In this document: positions 27,664 through 35,812 of the stretch, in pieces | How positions within the stretch are numbered: position 1 is the stretch's first letter | Layout: every line of letters starts with the position of its first letter | NCBI RefSeq assembly: GCF_018860915.1 | Contig: NZ_JAHKQD010000018.1 | Location: forward strand, 62,001-126,000 | Length of the DNA stretch: 64,000 nucleotides | From: Colwellia sp. C2M11 | GTDB taxonomy: Bacteria > Pseudomonadota > Gammaproteobacteria > Enterobacterales > Alteromonadaceae | Direction: 5' to 3' | Program-made: the position numbers and the translations under genes | Notes under the pieces: model-generated | What the model was told of the DNA's origin: nothing | What the model saw: only the letters and a program-made list of their open reading frames with translations | The model's database searches: none

Positions 27664-28965
27664 ATGTTATTACCCCAAGAAATTATCGCTAAAAAGCGAG
27701 ATGGTAAAGTACTTAAACAAGATGAAATTAAATTTTTTGTTGATGGCTTAGTATCTAATAATTTTAATGATGCGCAAGTTGGCGCAATGGCAATGGCAAT
27801 TTTTCAAAAAGGCTTAGTACCACAAGAAACTGTAGAATTAACAAAAGCCATGATGCATTCAGGGGAGGTATTATCTTGGCAGCATTTAGACGGACCTGTT
27901 ATTGATAAACATTCGACTGGCGGGGTTGGTGACAAAGTTAGCTTTATGCTTGCAGCTATTGTTGCTGCTTGTGGTGGTTATGTTCCAATGATATCAGGGC
28001 GAGGGCTTGGCCATACTGGAGGCACTGCAGATAAGCTTGAAAGTATAGCGGGTTTTAATGTTCAGCCTAATTTATCTGATTTTAAACGCATTGTTGCTGA
28101 TCTCGGTGTCGCTATCATTGCTCAAACTCCTGATTTAGCACCAGCAGACAGACGTTTATATGCTATTAGAGATGTTACTGCAACAGTGGCGTCTATTCCT
28201 CTTATCACGGCGTCTATTTTATCTAAAAAACTTGCTGCGGGCCTTGATGTGTTAGTCATGGATATAAAAATGGGCAATGGCGCTCAAATGGAAGATTTAA
28301 GTCAAGCAAAAGCGTTGGCAGATAGTATTACCAGTGTTTCTAACGGTGCAGGGGTGAACACTCAAGCTATTATTACTGATATGAATCAAGTGCTTGGTAA
28401 TACTGCGGGTAATGCGTTAGAAATGTATGAAACCGTAAAATATTTAACGGGTAAGCTTCGTGAGCCAAGGCTTCATCAAGTGGTTGTAACTTTAGCTAAA
28501 GCGATGTTAATCAATAGTAAACTTGCTAAGAGTGATGATGAAGCACAAGTAAAAATAGACAATGCATTAGATTCAGGTAAAGCGGCTGAAATTTTTGCTA
28601 AAATGATCAGTGCTTTAGGTGGACCAACAGATCTACTTGAGCAGCCTTGGCGTTCAATGAATAAAGCAGAGCATATCATTGAAATATTATCGCCTTGCAA
28701 TGGATATATTAAAGCAATGCAAACGCGTGACATTGGTTTTTCTGTTGTTGGTTTAGGTGGTGGGCGTATTAGTAATGATCAAAAAATTGACCATAGTGTT
28801 GGTTTTGATCGTATTTTACCTATTGGCACACGTGTAAACCGAGGTGATGTTATTGCAAGGGTGCATGCAAGCTCTCTCGATAGCGCTGAACTTGCTAGTA
28901 AACAATATACAGATGCAGTAAGTTTTTCAGATACGCCAGTAGATGAAGCACAAATTATTTATTAA
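27664..28965 (+). CDS. deoA: Thymidine phosphorylase
   Basis: A 433-residue enzyme that phosphorolyses thymidine and deoxyuridine to the base plus deoxyribose 1-phosphate. The signature region reads KHSTGGVGDKVSFM, then SGRGLGHTGGTADKLE (about residues 79-122), and the C-terminal pyrimidine nucleoside phosphorylase domain follows from about 345. AAAGGA precedes the ATG by 7 bases. It is in an operon with cdd. Other deo genes (deoC, deoB, deoD) are not in the window. Length is normal (E. coli 440). Confidence 0.95.
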   Translation: MLLPQEIIAKKRDGKVLKQDEIKFFVDGLVSNNFNDAQVGAMAMAIFQKGLVPQETVELTKAMMHSGEVLSWQHLDGPVIDKHSTGGVGDKVSFMLAAIVAACGGYVPMISGRGLGHTGGTADKLESIAGFNVQPNLSDFKRIVADLGVAIIAQTPDLAPADRRLYAIRDVTATVASIPLITASILSKKLAAGLDVLVMDIKMGNGAQMEDLSQAKALADSITSVSNGAGVNTQAIITDMNQVLGNTAGNALEMYETVKYLTGKLREPRLHQVVVTLAKAMLINSKLAKSDDEAQVKIDNALDSGKAAEIFAKMISALGGPTDLLEQPWRSMNKAEHIIEILSPCNGYIKAMQTRDIGFSVVGLGGGRISNDQKIDHSVGFDRILPIGTRVNRGDVIARVHASSLDSAELASKQYTDAVSFSDTPVDEAQIIY

Positions 28966-28986
28966 TGTTTAAATCACCATTTACTT

Positions 28987-29020
28987 TTATTTCTACTCTG
29001 CCGTTTGAGTAGAAATAAAT
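28987..29020 (+). terminator. Hairpin after deoA
   Basis: The 13-bp arms TTTATTTCTACTC and GAGTAGAAATAAA surround an 8-nt loop, 21 bases past deoA. A/T-rich sequence follows but there is no long T-tract; a moderate terminator. Confidence 0.6.
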
Positions 29021-29170
29021 TGTATAAAGAACAGTGAGTGTAAGCAATCAGGGTAAAATTTTTATCTTTTACCGATGTTTTTTATGAAGGATAATTTAGT
29101 TGTTTACCGAACTTTGTTTTAACGTAAAATAGAAAGAAATCATAAAGTAACTTATATTGTAGAGACCACT

Positions 29171-29521
29171 ATGACAGATGAAACTATTTTTTCTAAAATT
29201 ATTAGACAAGAAATCCCAACCCCATTACTTTACCAAGATGAATTAGTAAGCGCTTTTAGAGATATTGCCCCGCGCGTAAGTACTCATATTTTAATTGTAC
29301 CTAATAAGCATATCCCGACCACTAATGATGTTACTGACGCTGATGAGTTAACCATGGGACGTATGTTCACTGTTGCTAGAAAGTTAGCTAAACAAGAAGG
29401 GGTTGATGAAAGTGGTTATCGCTTGATTGTAAATTGTAATAAAGATGGTGGACAAGAAGTCTATCATATTCATATGCATTTACTTGGAGGTCAACGTTTA
29501 GGTGAAATGTTAGCGCTTTGA
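29171..29521 (+). CDS. HIT-family protein (HinT-like)
   Basis: A 116-residue histidine-triad protein. The triad HIHMHLL is at residues 98-104, preceded by the N-terminal [18 protein letters not shown] and the central [19 protein letters not shown], typical of the HinT purine nucleoside phosphoramidase branch. It has its own upstream region of 205 bp after the deoA hairpin, so it is probably not in the cdd-deoA operon. It is followed by the LytS-type kinase gene. Confidence 0.9.
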   Translation: MTDETIFSKIIRQEIPTPLLYQDELVSAFRDIAPRVSTHILIVPNKHIPTTNDVTDADELTMGRMFTVARKLAKQEGVDESGYRLIVNCNKDGGQEVYHIHMHLLGGQRLGEMLAL

Positions 29522-29642
29522 TTCTCTTTTAAGTGGGAAAAACGATAAGTAGTTATATTGGTAAGATTAAAGACAGTGCACTTAATTGTTGGCTACCGCA
29601 TAATTAAGGTATATGTAGATATTATACTTTCTAGGATTTTAT

Positions 29643-30707
29643 GTGAATTGGAAAGCATTGCTCGAAAATCGAAATCGCCTATTCTGGCTTGTACATTCTG
29701 CAGGTTGGTTTGGCTTTGCTTTAGTGCATTATTTGGGGTCCTTGCTTCATGATTTGCGCGATATATTTGTCGTTATTATTTTTTTAAATGCTTATGCTGG
29801 CTGGTTGCTTTCTGTTCCTCTTCGCTATATATATCGTAGAGTTTGGAATCTTCCGCCATTTAAAATAGCGCTGGTGGTGATTTTTTCTTCTTACATCACC
29901 GGTGTTTTATGGCAAGTCGTTAAAAACCTAAATTATTGGGAAATATATAAACATGGTTATAAGCCGGATTTTATATTGATGTATACCCAATCAAGTGTTT
30001 GGTCATTTTATATTATTCTCAGTTGGAGTGTTTTGTACTTTGGTACTAAGTATTATCAAATGTTACAAGTTGAAAAGCAAAATGTATTAAAAGCAAATTC
30101 AGTTGCCCATCAAGCTCAGTTAAAAATGTTGCGATATCAGCTTAATCCGCACTTTTTATTTAATACACTTAATGCTATTTCAACCCTCATACTGTTAAAG
30201 GATAATGCTACGGCTAATGGCATGGTTACTAGATTAAGTGAATTTTTACGTTATTCTCTTGATAAAGATCCGATGAAAAAAGTTAGCCTAAACAGTGAAA
30301 TTCAAGCACTAGAGCTATATTTGGATATAGAGAAAGTCCGTTTTGAAGAACGGTTGCAAGTTCATATTTCTATCAATGAAAATTGCGAAAAGGCATTAGT
30401 ACCTAGCATGATTTTACAACCGATTGCTGAGAACGCAATTAAGCATGCAGTAGCCACGCAAGAACGAGGCGGTAGTATTACAATTACGGTAAATAAATTT
30501 GCAAACGATTTAATGATAGAGCTAGCGGATGATGGGCCTGGTGCAGAGATAGTTGATGGTAATTTATATAGAGAAAATGGGGTCGGGTTAGTGAATACTC
30601 GTGAACGTTTAAATGCTCTATATGGTAACAATTATTCGCTTGTTGTTGCTAATAATATTCCTTCTGGTGTTAAAGTAAGTATTCGTATGCCGTTTGAATT
30701 ATTATAA
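29643..30707 (+). CDS. LytS/AlgZ-type sensor histidine kinase
   Basis: A 354-residue membrane kinase. The N-terminal ~145 residues contain about four hydrophobic segments (for example LFWLVHSAGWFGFALVHYLG), with no extracellular domain of note. The His_kinase domain has the phospho-acceptor in YQLNPHFLFNTLNAIS, and the HATPase domain shows ILQPIAENAIKHAV and ADDGPG. GTG at 29643 is the start, with AGGA upstream. It is followed 44 bp later by a LytTR response regulator, forming a two-component pair. The signal is unknown. Confidence 0.9.
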   Translation: MNWKALLENRNRLFWLVHSAGWFGFALVHYLGSLLHDLRDIFVVIIFLNAYAGWLLSVPLRYIYRRVWNLPPFKIALVVIFSSYITGVLWQVVKNLNYWEIYKHGYKPDFILMYTQSSVWSFYIILSWSVLYFGTKYYQMLQVEKQNVLKANSVAHQAQLKMLRYQLNPHFLFNTLNAISTLILLKDNATANGMVTRLSEFLRYSLDKDPMKKVSLNSEIQALELYLDIEKVRFEERLQVHISINENCEKALVPSMILQPIAENAIKHAVATQERGGSITITVNKFANDLMIELADDGPGAEIVDGNLYRENGVGLVNTRERLNALYGNNYSLVVANNIPSGVKVSIRMPFELL

Positions 30708-30751
30708 TGTGTTCAATAAAACCATTTACAACACATTATCAGGGTTGAGTT

Positions 30752-31606
30752 ATGATTTTTCGCACAATTATTGTAGATGATGAGCCACTTGCTCGAAAGG
30801 GACTAAGTATACGTCTACAGAGCTTTAACGATATCCATATCATTAAACAATGCAGTAATGGTAGAGAAGCTATTGAAACAATAAAAGAATGTCAGGTCGA
30901 CTTAATGTTTCTTGATATTCAAATGCCTGGATTAACTGGCTTTCAGGTTATTGATGAAATTGAAAAGCAAGGGTTGAAAATGCCAATGGTGGTGTTTGCC
31001 ACAGCGTTTGATCAGTATGCGATTAAAGCTTTTGAAGTATTGGCGCTCGATTATATTTTAAAGCCAACCAATGAAGATCGTCTTGCTCAGACACTCGACA
31101 AAATTAGACAACACTTCAGATCAAGTACCGATGCAGAGCATAAGTCTAAATTGATTCGATTAGTCAGTGATGTTACCGGTAATGATTACCAACAGATTTT
31201 AACCGAGCTTACTAATAATCAGCCTGTTAGCTTGTCTAATTATTCCGATATATTAGCGATTAAAGATGTTGGTGAAGTGACCAGAGTCCCAGTCAAAGAT
31301 ATTATTTGGATCGATGCTGCAGGAGATTATATGTGTGTTCATACCACTAATACTATGCAGCAACAGTCGCAAGATATCCCACAAGAAAACACACATATCT
31401 TAAGAAAAACAATGAAACAACTTGAAGAGCACCTTGATCCTAAAGTGTTTATTAGAAACCATCGTTCTACCATTGTTAATAAAGATTATGTGGAAAAATT
31501 TTGTAGCCAAGCAAGTGGTGAGTATTTGTTGGTATTGAAAAATGGCAAAGAATTAAAGGTAAGTCGCAGCTATAAAGAAAAAGTTAAACAAGCTATAAAT
31601 AGCTAA
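30752..31606 (+). CDS. LytTR-family response regulator
   Basis: A 284-residue regulator with an N-terminal receiver domain (VDDEPLARKG; phospho-Asp in FLDIQMPGLTG) and a C-terminal LytTR DNA-binding domain (about 175-280; DIIWIDAAGDYMCVHT, FIRNHRSTIVN). It is the partner of the upstream LytS-type kinase. LytTR proteins bind pairs of short direct repeats; no such target is evident nearby. A longer than usual linker of about 50 residues separates the two domains. Confidence 0.92.
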   Translation: MIFRTIIVDDEPLARKGLSIRLQSFNDIHIIKQCSNGREAIETIKECQVDLMFLDIQMPGLTGFQVIDEIEKQGLKMPMVVFATAFDQYAIKAFEVLALDYILKPTNEDRLAQTLDKIRQHFRSSTDAEHKSKLIRLVSDVTGNDYQQILTELTNNQPVSLSNYSDILAIKDVGEVTRVPVKDIIWIDAAGDYMCVHTTNTMQQQSQDIPQENTHILRKTMKQLEEHLDPKVFIRNHRSTIVNKDYVEKFCSQASGEYLLVLKNGKELKVSRSYKEKVKQAINS

Positions 31607-31697
31607 TTTTATTGTCTAGTTTAATTTTTAATTTAAAATTAGCGTCTATACTTTAGTTTATGTAAGTATCAATAATATAATTAAAAGAGTCTACATA

Positions 31698-31967
31698 ATG
31701 AATGTTAGTTACATTAGTCATATATCAGGGAAAGTCCAAGGGGTCTACTTTCGGGTATCAAGTCAACAAAAGGCAATTGAATATGGACTTAGTGGTTATG
31801 CTCGAAACTTAGCTGATGGTGACGTAGAAGTCTTTCTTTCGGGGAAAGATGTTGATGTCCAAAAAATGCTAGTGTGGTTAGAAACTGGTCCTACACTAGC
31901 AGAGGTTACCAAAATTCAACACAAACAAGTCGATTGGCAAGAGCATAATTTTTTTTCTATCAGCTAA
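31698..31967 (+). CDS. Acylphosphatase
   Basis: An 89-residue acylphosphatase hydrolysing acyl-phosphate bonds. The phosphate-loop motif GKVQGVYFRV supplies the catalytic Arg, and YARNLADGDVEV supplies the catalytic Asn. Full-length and single-domain. It stands alone, with an A/T-rich promoter region of about 90 bp after the response regulator. Confidence 0.92.
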   Translation: MNVSYISHISGKVQGVYFRVSSQQKAIEYGLSGYARNLADGDVEVFLSGKDVDVQKMLVWLETGPTLAEVTKIQHKQVDWQEHNFFSIS

Positions 31968-32006
31968 TAGCTGCTAAGTGTAATCTACACTTTCAATAGA
32001 TAGTCA

Positions 32007-32216
32007 TCATTCTTCTATATATTTGAAGCGCTGTATTTTTTTTCCATCTCTAACAATCGTTTCGTTGAACATTGCTAAAGGGCGAACCCAAATATCATCT
32101 ACGTTGTCGAAGGGGTGATAAACAACCAAATATTCTTCTGTTTCACTATGTTTTGCAAGGTGAAGTACTTGATAATAATTCCCTTTAAAGTGTTGATATT
32201 TTCCTAATTTAATCAT
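32007..32216 (-). CDS. DUF1653-domain protein
   Basis: A 69-residue protein starting MIKLGKYQHFKGNYYQVL and matching the small DUF1653 family (YxHFKGxxYxVL, then VVYHP and VRPLAMFNE). The ATG at 32216 is preferred because GGAA lies about 8 bases upstream and homologs start here as I recall; the longer open frame to 32345 runs into ilvH and lacks family sequence. The function of the family is unknown. It lies downstream of ilvH behind a hairpin. Confidence 0.85.
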   Translation of the reverse strand: MIKLGKYQHFKGNYYQVLHLAKHSETEEYLVVYHPFDNVDDIWVRPLAMFNETIVRDGKKIQRFKYIEE

Positions 32217-32247
32217 TAAATATTTCCAATAATGTAAAGTTAAAATA

Positions 32248-32277
32248 ATGTTGTAAAGTAAATATACTTTACAACAT
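32248..32277 (-). terminator. Hairpin after ilvH
   Basis: The 13-bp perfect arms ATGTTGTAAAGTA and TACTTTACAACAT enclose a 4-nt loop, 28 bases past the ilvH stop. On the minus strand it is followed by TATTTTAAC rather than a clean T-run. Likely end of the ilv operon. Confidence 0.65.
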
Positions 32278-32304
32278 CTTATTTTTAAGGAGATTAAGCT
32301 AATG

Positions 32305-32802
32305 TTATATTCGTAAAGACTTATCGCCACGTGCCATGCCAACACAACCTGAACGCGCTGATTCTATGATTTCTGTTTCATTACTTAATACTTCAATAAA
32401 GGCATTAAGTTTATCACTATTCCCTGTTAATTCTATTGTATAAACCTGTTTACCAATATCGATAATAGAACCCCGAAAAATATCTGTAACTCGTTTAACT
32501 TCTGTGCGTGCTTTGTCATTTACAGCCGCAACTTTAACCAGTAGTAATTCCCGTTCTACATGTTTTCTATCAATTAGCTCAGATATTTTAATAACGTCAA
32601 CTAACTTATTTACTTGCTTAACAATTTGCTCTAAAACTTTGTCATCACCTATGGTTGAAATGGTGATTCGAGATAAGCTGTTATCATCCGTTGGAGCAAC
32701 AGTTAAGCTCTCTATATTAAAAGCGCGTTGAGAAAAAAGCCCTACGATACGTGATAGAGCACCGGCTTCATTTTCCAGTAAAATGGCTAAAATATGTCGC
32801 AT
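32305..32802 (-). CDS. ilvH: Acetolactate synthase small (regulatory) subunit
   Basis: A 165-residue small subunit of acetolactate synthase III. The N-terminal ACT domain (LAILLENEAGALSRIVGLFS; valine feedback site) is followed by the IlvN-type C-terminal domain (about 80-160). Length matches E. coli IlvH (163). Its ATG overlaps the stop of a 28-codon ORF (TAATG), and TAAAGGAG inside that ORF provides its ribosome site. It is in an operon with ilvI under attenuation control. Confidence 0.94.
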   Translation of the reverse strand: MRHILAILLENEAGALSRIVGLFSQRAFNIESLTVAPTDDNSLSRITISTIGDDKVLEQIVKQVNKLVDVIKISELIDRKHVERELLLVKVAAVNDKARTEVKRVTDIFRGSIIDIGKQVYTIELTGNSDKLNAFIEVLSNETEIIESARSGCVGMARGDKSLRI

Positions 32803-32888
32803 TATGCCTTATCTCCTTTAGTGGTTATATCAGCCCACATGTCATCAATATTATTTGTGTTATTTTTACATTTTGATAAATATTTCAT
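32802..32888 (-). CDS. Overlooked 28-residue ORF coupling ilvI to ilvH
   Basis: The ATG overlaps the ilvI stop (TAATG), and the ORF's own TAA overlaps the ilvH ATG (TAATG), so it exactly fills the gap. The peptide starts [13 protein letters not shown] and ends IDDMWADITTKGDKA, resembling the IlvI C-terminus [12 protein letters not shown]. The DNA around both stops is also alike: TAAAGGAG, a few bases, then RGCMTAATG. It looks like a partial tandem duplication of the ilvI 3' end that duplicated the ribosome site and restart signal. It may be a true micropeptide, or only a translational bridge. Confidence 0.6.
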   Translation of the reverse strand: MKYLSKCKNNTNNIDDMWADITTKGDKA

Positions 32889-34615
32889 TAGGCTTTAACT
32901 CCTTTAGAGATCCACATATCATCAATACCACCTTGGCGAATATGCATAGGATACACATGTTCTTTTTCATCAACTAACACGTCGACAAACACTAATTGAT
33001 TTTTAATACTAAAGGCTTCTTTTAGTTTTGGCTCTAATTCATCTAAAGTATCAATTTGAATACCTACATGGCCGTAAGCCTCTGCAACTTTTATGAAATC
33101 AGGTAGTGATTCCATGTAAGATGAGGCATGTCTGCCATCATAAACCATATCTTGCCATTGGCGTACCATACCCAGAGATCGGTTATTTAACGTAATTATC
33201 ACTACTGGTAGATTGTATTGTTTACAGGTTGATAGCTCTTGAATATTCATTTGAATTGATCCGTCACCGGTAATGCAAATAACATGTTTATCAGGAAAGG
33301 CAAGCTTAGCTCCCATGGCTGCGGGTAGACCAAACCCCATAGTTCCTGCGCCACCTGAGTTTATCCATTGACGAGGTTTATCAAACGGATAGTATTGGGC
33401 TGCAAACATTTGATGCTGACCAACATCTGAAGCCACATAAGCTTCACCATTCGTAATTCGATACATAGCTTCTATCACACGTTGAGGCTTGATTTTTTCA
33501 CCTTCAACTTGTTTGTAGCTCACACTTTTTACATCGCGCCATGTATTGATTTGGTGCCACCAATCTTTTAAAGCTATTTCATCAGGTATGAAATTAATTG
33601 CGCTAAGTTCATCAAGCAATTGTTGCATAACAATATCAACTAAACCGACGACTGGAATATGTGCATTGATAGTTTTTGAGATTGACGTTGGATCGATATC
33701 GACATGAATAATATTTGCATTAGGGCAGAACTTTTCAACATTATTCGTTACCCTATCGTCAAAGCGAACTCCAAGGGCAAGAATAACATCAGCATTAGCC
33801 ATTGCTTTATTTGCTTCTAAGCTACCATGCATACCTAACATGCCAATAAAGTTGTCATGAGTTCCTGATATACCACCAAGACCCATTAGGGTATTCGTTA
33901 CGGGGGCTTTTAATGTTTCCACTAGTGTTGTTAATAGTTCCGAAGCATTGGCAATAACTACACCACCACCAGAATAAACCACTAATTTTTTCGCTTCACT
34001 GATTGCTTTAGCTGCTTTACGAATTTGTTTTGGATGGCCTTTAATATTCGGATTATAAGAGCGTATTGTCGGGTTGGTTTCAATAGCAAAAGGGGCTTTA
34101 TTTTGTGGTATTAGCAAGTCTTTTGGTAATTCAACTACGACTGGTCCAGGTCGACCTGTGCTGGCGATATAAAATGCTTTAGCAATAACATTAGGTATAT
34201 CGGCTAAATCACGACAATTAAAACTATGTTTAATGATAGGGCGTGTACAACCAACAATATCAGTTTCTTGAAAAGCATCATTACCAATTAAGGTTGTTGG
34301 CACTTGGCCTGCCAGTACTACCATTGGAATTGAATCCATGTAGGCTGTCGCTATTCCTGTAACACAGTTTGTAGCACCTGGACCTGATGTTGCCAAAACC
34401 ACACCTACTTCTCCGGTCGCTCTAGTGTAACCATCAGCCATATGAGTTGCAGCTTGCTCATGGCGAACTAAAATATGTTCAATTTCATCTTGTTGGAAAA
34501 TAGCATCATAAAGATCTAAAACTGAACCTCCAGGATAGCCAAAAATATATTTAACCTTTAGTGCTGATAATGCTTTTACTACCATTTCTGCACCAGTAAA
34601 AAGTTCTGTTGTCAT
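32888..34615 (-). CDS. ilvI: Acetolactate synthase large (catalytic) subunit
   Basis: A 575-residue ThDP enzyme making acetolactate/acetohydroxybutyrate for valine, leucine and isoleucine. The catalytic Glu is in [10 protein letters not shown] (E53), the FAD-binding central domain follows, and the ThDP motif begins TGDGSIQMN and ends TLNN. Length matches E. coli IlvI (574). It is preceded by a leader peptide and attenuator terminator. The C-terminus [12 protein letters not shown] is echoed by the small ORF that starts in its stop codon. Confidence 0.95.
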   Translation of the reverse strand: MTTELFTGAEMVVKALSALKVKYIFGYPGGSVLDLYDAIFQQDEIEHILVRHEQAATHMADGYTRATGEVGVVLATSGPGATNCVTGIATAYMDSIPMVVLAGQVPTTLIGNDAFQETDIVGCTRPIIKHSFNCRDLADIPNVIAKAFYIASTGRPGPVVVELPKDLLIPQNKAPFAIETNPTIRSYNPNIKGHPKQIRKAAKAISEAKKLVVYSGGGVVIANASELLTTLVETLKAPVTNTLMGLGGISGTHDNFIGMLGMHGSLEANKAMANADVILALGVRFDDRVTNNVEKFCPNANIIHVDIDPTSISKTINAHIPVVGLVDIVMQQLLDELSAINFIPDEIALKDWWHQINTWRDVKSVSYKQVEGEKIKPQRVIEAMYRITNGEAYVASDVGQHQMFAAQYYPFDKPRQWINSGGAGTMGFGLPAAMGAKLAFPDKHVICITGDGSIQMNIQELSTCKQYNLPVVIITLNNRSLGMVRQWQDMVYDGRHASSYMESLPDFIKVAEAYGHVGIQIDTLDELEPKLKEAFSIKNQLVFVDVLVDEKEHVYPMHIRQGGIDDMWISKGVKA

Positions 34616-34642
34616 ATTGATACCTATTAATGATTAATACAT

Positions 34643-34676
34643 AAAAAACCCTCGGTCTAAAATAGAGCGAGGGTTT
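34643..34676 (-). terminator. ilvIH attenuator terminator
   Basis: On the minus strand AAACCCTCG pairs with CGAGGGTTT, followed by a run of T. It lies between the leader peptide and ilvI. The CCCTCG arm (34668-34673) can instead pair with CGAGGA at 34732-34737, giving an antiterminator. CGAGGA can also pair with TCCTCG at 34764-34769 inside the leader codons. Confidence 0.88.
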
Positions 34677-34710
34677 GGTTATTTATTTGTATATCTGCTT
34701 TAATTAAAAA

Positions 34711-34806
34711 CTAATTTTTAAAACAACCTAATCCTCGGAGTGATTTAACTATCACTACGACCACGAGGACGACATTTAATTTATTGTTTTGATTAATTGA
34801 ATACAT
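34711..34806 (-). CDS. ilv leader peptide (attenuator), Val-rich
   Basis: A 31-residue ORF, MYSINQNNKLN then VVLVVVVIV then KSLRGLGCFKN, with nine consecutive branched-chain codons (seven Val, one Leu, one Ile). It precedes the attenuator terminator and ilvI. Ribosome stalling on these codons when Val-tRNA is short would expose the antiterminator, as established for E. coli ilv operons. The ribosome site is weak. The ATG at 34774 inside it is in another frame and soon stops. Confidence 0.85.
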   Translation of the reverse strand: MYSINQNNKLNVVLVVVVIVKSLRGLGCFKN

Positions 34807-35126
34807 GCTTAGATAAATTTAATTTTTATAAAAAGATAATACTTGGCTCTATTTTTAAAGGGTTTAGTAAAGTCTGTCAACCTTTAATTACAATAATGCA
34901 TAGTGTTTCTTAATATTTTTTTAATATTCGATTATAAATTACTTGAAATATAAGAAATATTATATATTCGCTCTTTAATTTGATTGTTTTAGTCTCTTGT
35001 AATGTTTTATAGTTAACGCAATGTTACATTTAATAAGCAGTAGTATTTTGGTATTTACGTTAGTATTTAAAATAGTGCTAAATGTTGTAGTTATACTTTG
35101 ATTGAAATAAGCAAAAGGTGGTAAAT

Positions 35127-35690
35127 ATGAAGGCTATAAAAGTAACCTTAGTTACTGTATTAGTTTTACTTGTTGCAAGCTGTGCAAGTAATTATAAAGT
35201 AAAAGTGGGTTCTGATAAGAATGAAAATATTGATACCGCAGACTATAAAACTTTTGCTTGGCTAACATCACAGAAAGTCATGGCAGCAAGTGAAGATTTT
35301 AACCCAGTAATGAAACTTCGTGTAGATGAAGCGATTGAAAAAGCGTTTATTGCGAAAGGTTATCAATTGATTGAAGATGCCGAAAAAGCAGACTTTACCG
35401 TTTCTTATACTGTAGGTAATAGAGATAAGATTAAAATAATGAATTACCCAGCAATTTATCGTACTCGTTTTGGCTGGTGGCCTGGTTATTATGGCAGTAT
35501 GTTTAGATCAGATGAATATAGAACGATAGCTCGCCAATATACTGAAGGTAAATTAGGTATTGATGTATATGATGTTAAATTACACCAACCGGTATGGCAT
35601 GGCTGGGCAACCAAACGCATCACCAATGATGAAATACATTTAGATAATATCCAAGAAGTTGTCAATGATGTAGTGGCACAATTTCATTAA
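35127..35690 (+). CDS. DUF4136-family lipoprotein
   Basis: A 187-residue lipoprotein. The signal peptide ends with lipobox VASC (LVLLVASCASN), and the body has the DUF4136 pattern: YKTFAWL, an A-x-x-L-x-x-KGY segment and VSYTVG. The ATG at 35127 is chosen because AAAGGTGG is correctly spaced before it; the open frame begins at a GTG three codons earlier. It is a single gene ending at a strong terminator. The function of the family is unknown; it is probably attached to the inner face of the outer membrane. Confidence 0.85.
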   Translation: MKAIKVTLVTVLVLLVASCASNYKVKVGSDKNENIDTADYKTFAWLTSQKVMAASEDFNPVMKLRVDEAIEKAFIAKGYQLIEDAEKADFTVSYTVGNRDKIKIMNYPAIYRTRFGWWPGYYGSMFRSDEYRTIARQYTEGKLGIDVYDVKLHQPVWHGWATKRITNDEIHLDNIQEVVNDVVAQFH

Positions 35691-35710
35691 TAACTTTTTG
35701 TTTTTAAATT

Positions 35711-35735
35711 AAAAGCGGCTTTTGCCGCTTTTTTT
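35711..35735 (+). terminator. Rho-independent terminator after the DUF4136 gene
   Basis: GCGGC/GCCGC stem with flanking A-T pairs, a TTTT loop and a seven-T tail. Confidence 0.92.
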
Positions 35736-35812
35736 GTATATTTTTAATGCTTTTTTTATTTTGTGCATTACACTGATTAATAAGGCTAAACGGAAAATGA
35801 AAAATTAACCCT

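Noticed and set aside
29558..29752. 64-codon plus-strand frame before the histidine kinase
   Set aside because: It overlaps the start of the kinase in another frame and has no family features.
32007..32345. 112-residue version of the DUF1653 protein
   Set aside because: The extra N-terminus crosses a hairpin and overlaps ilvH; the family start MIKLGKYQHF at 32216 has its own ribosome site.
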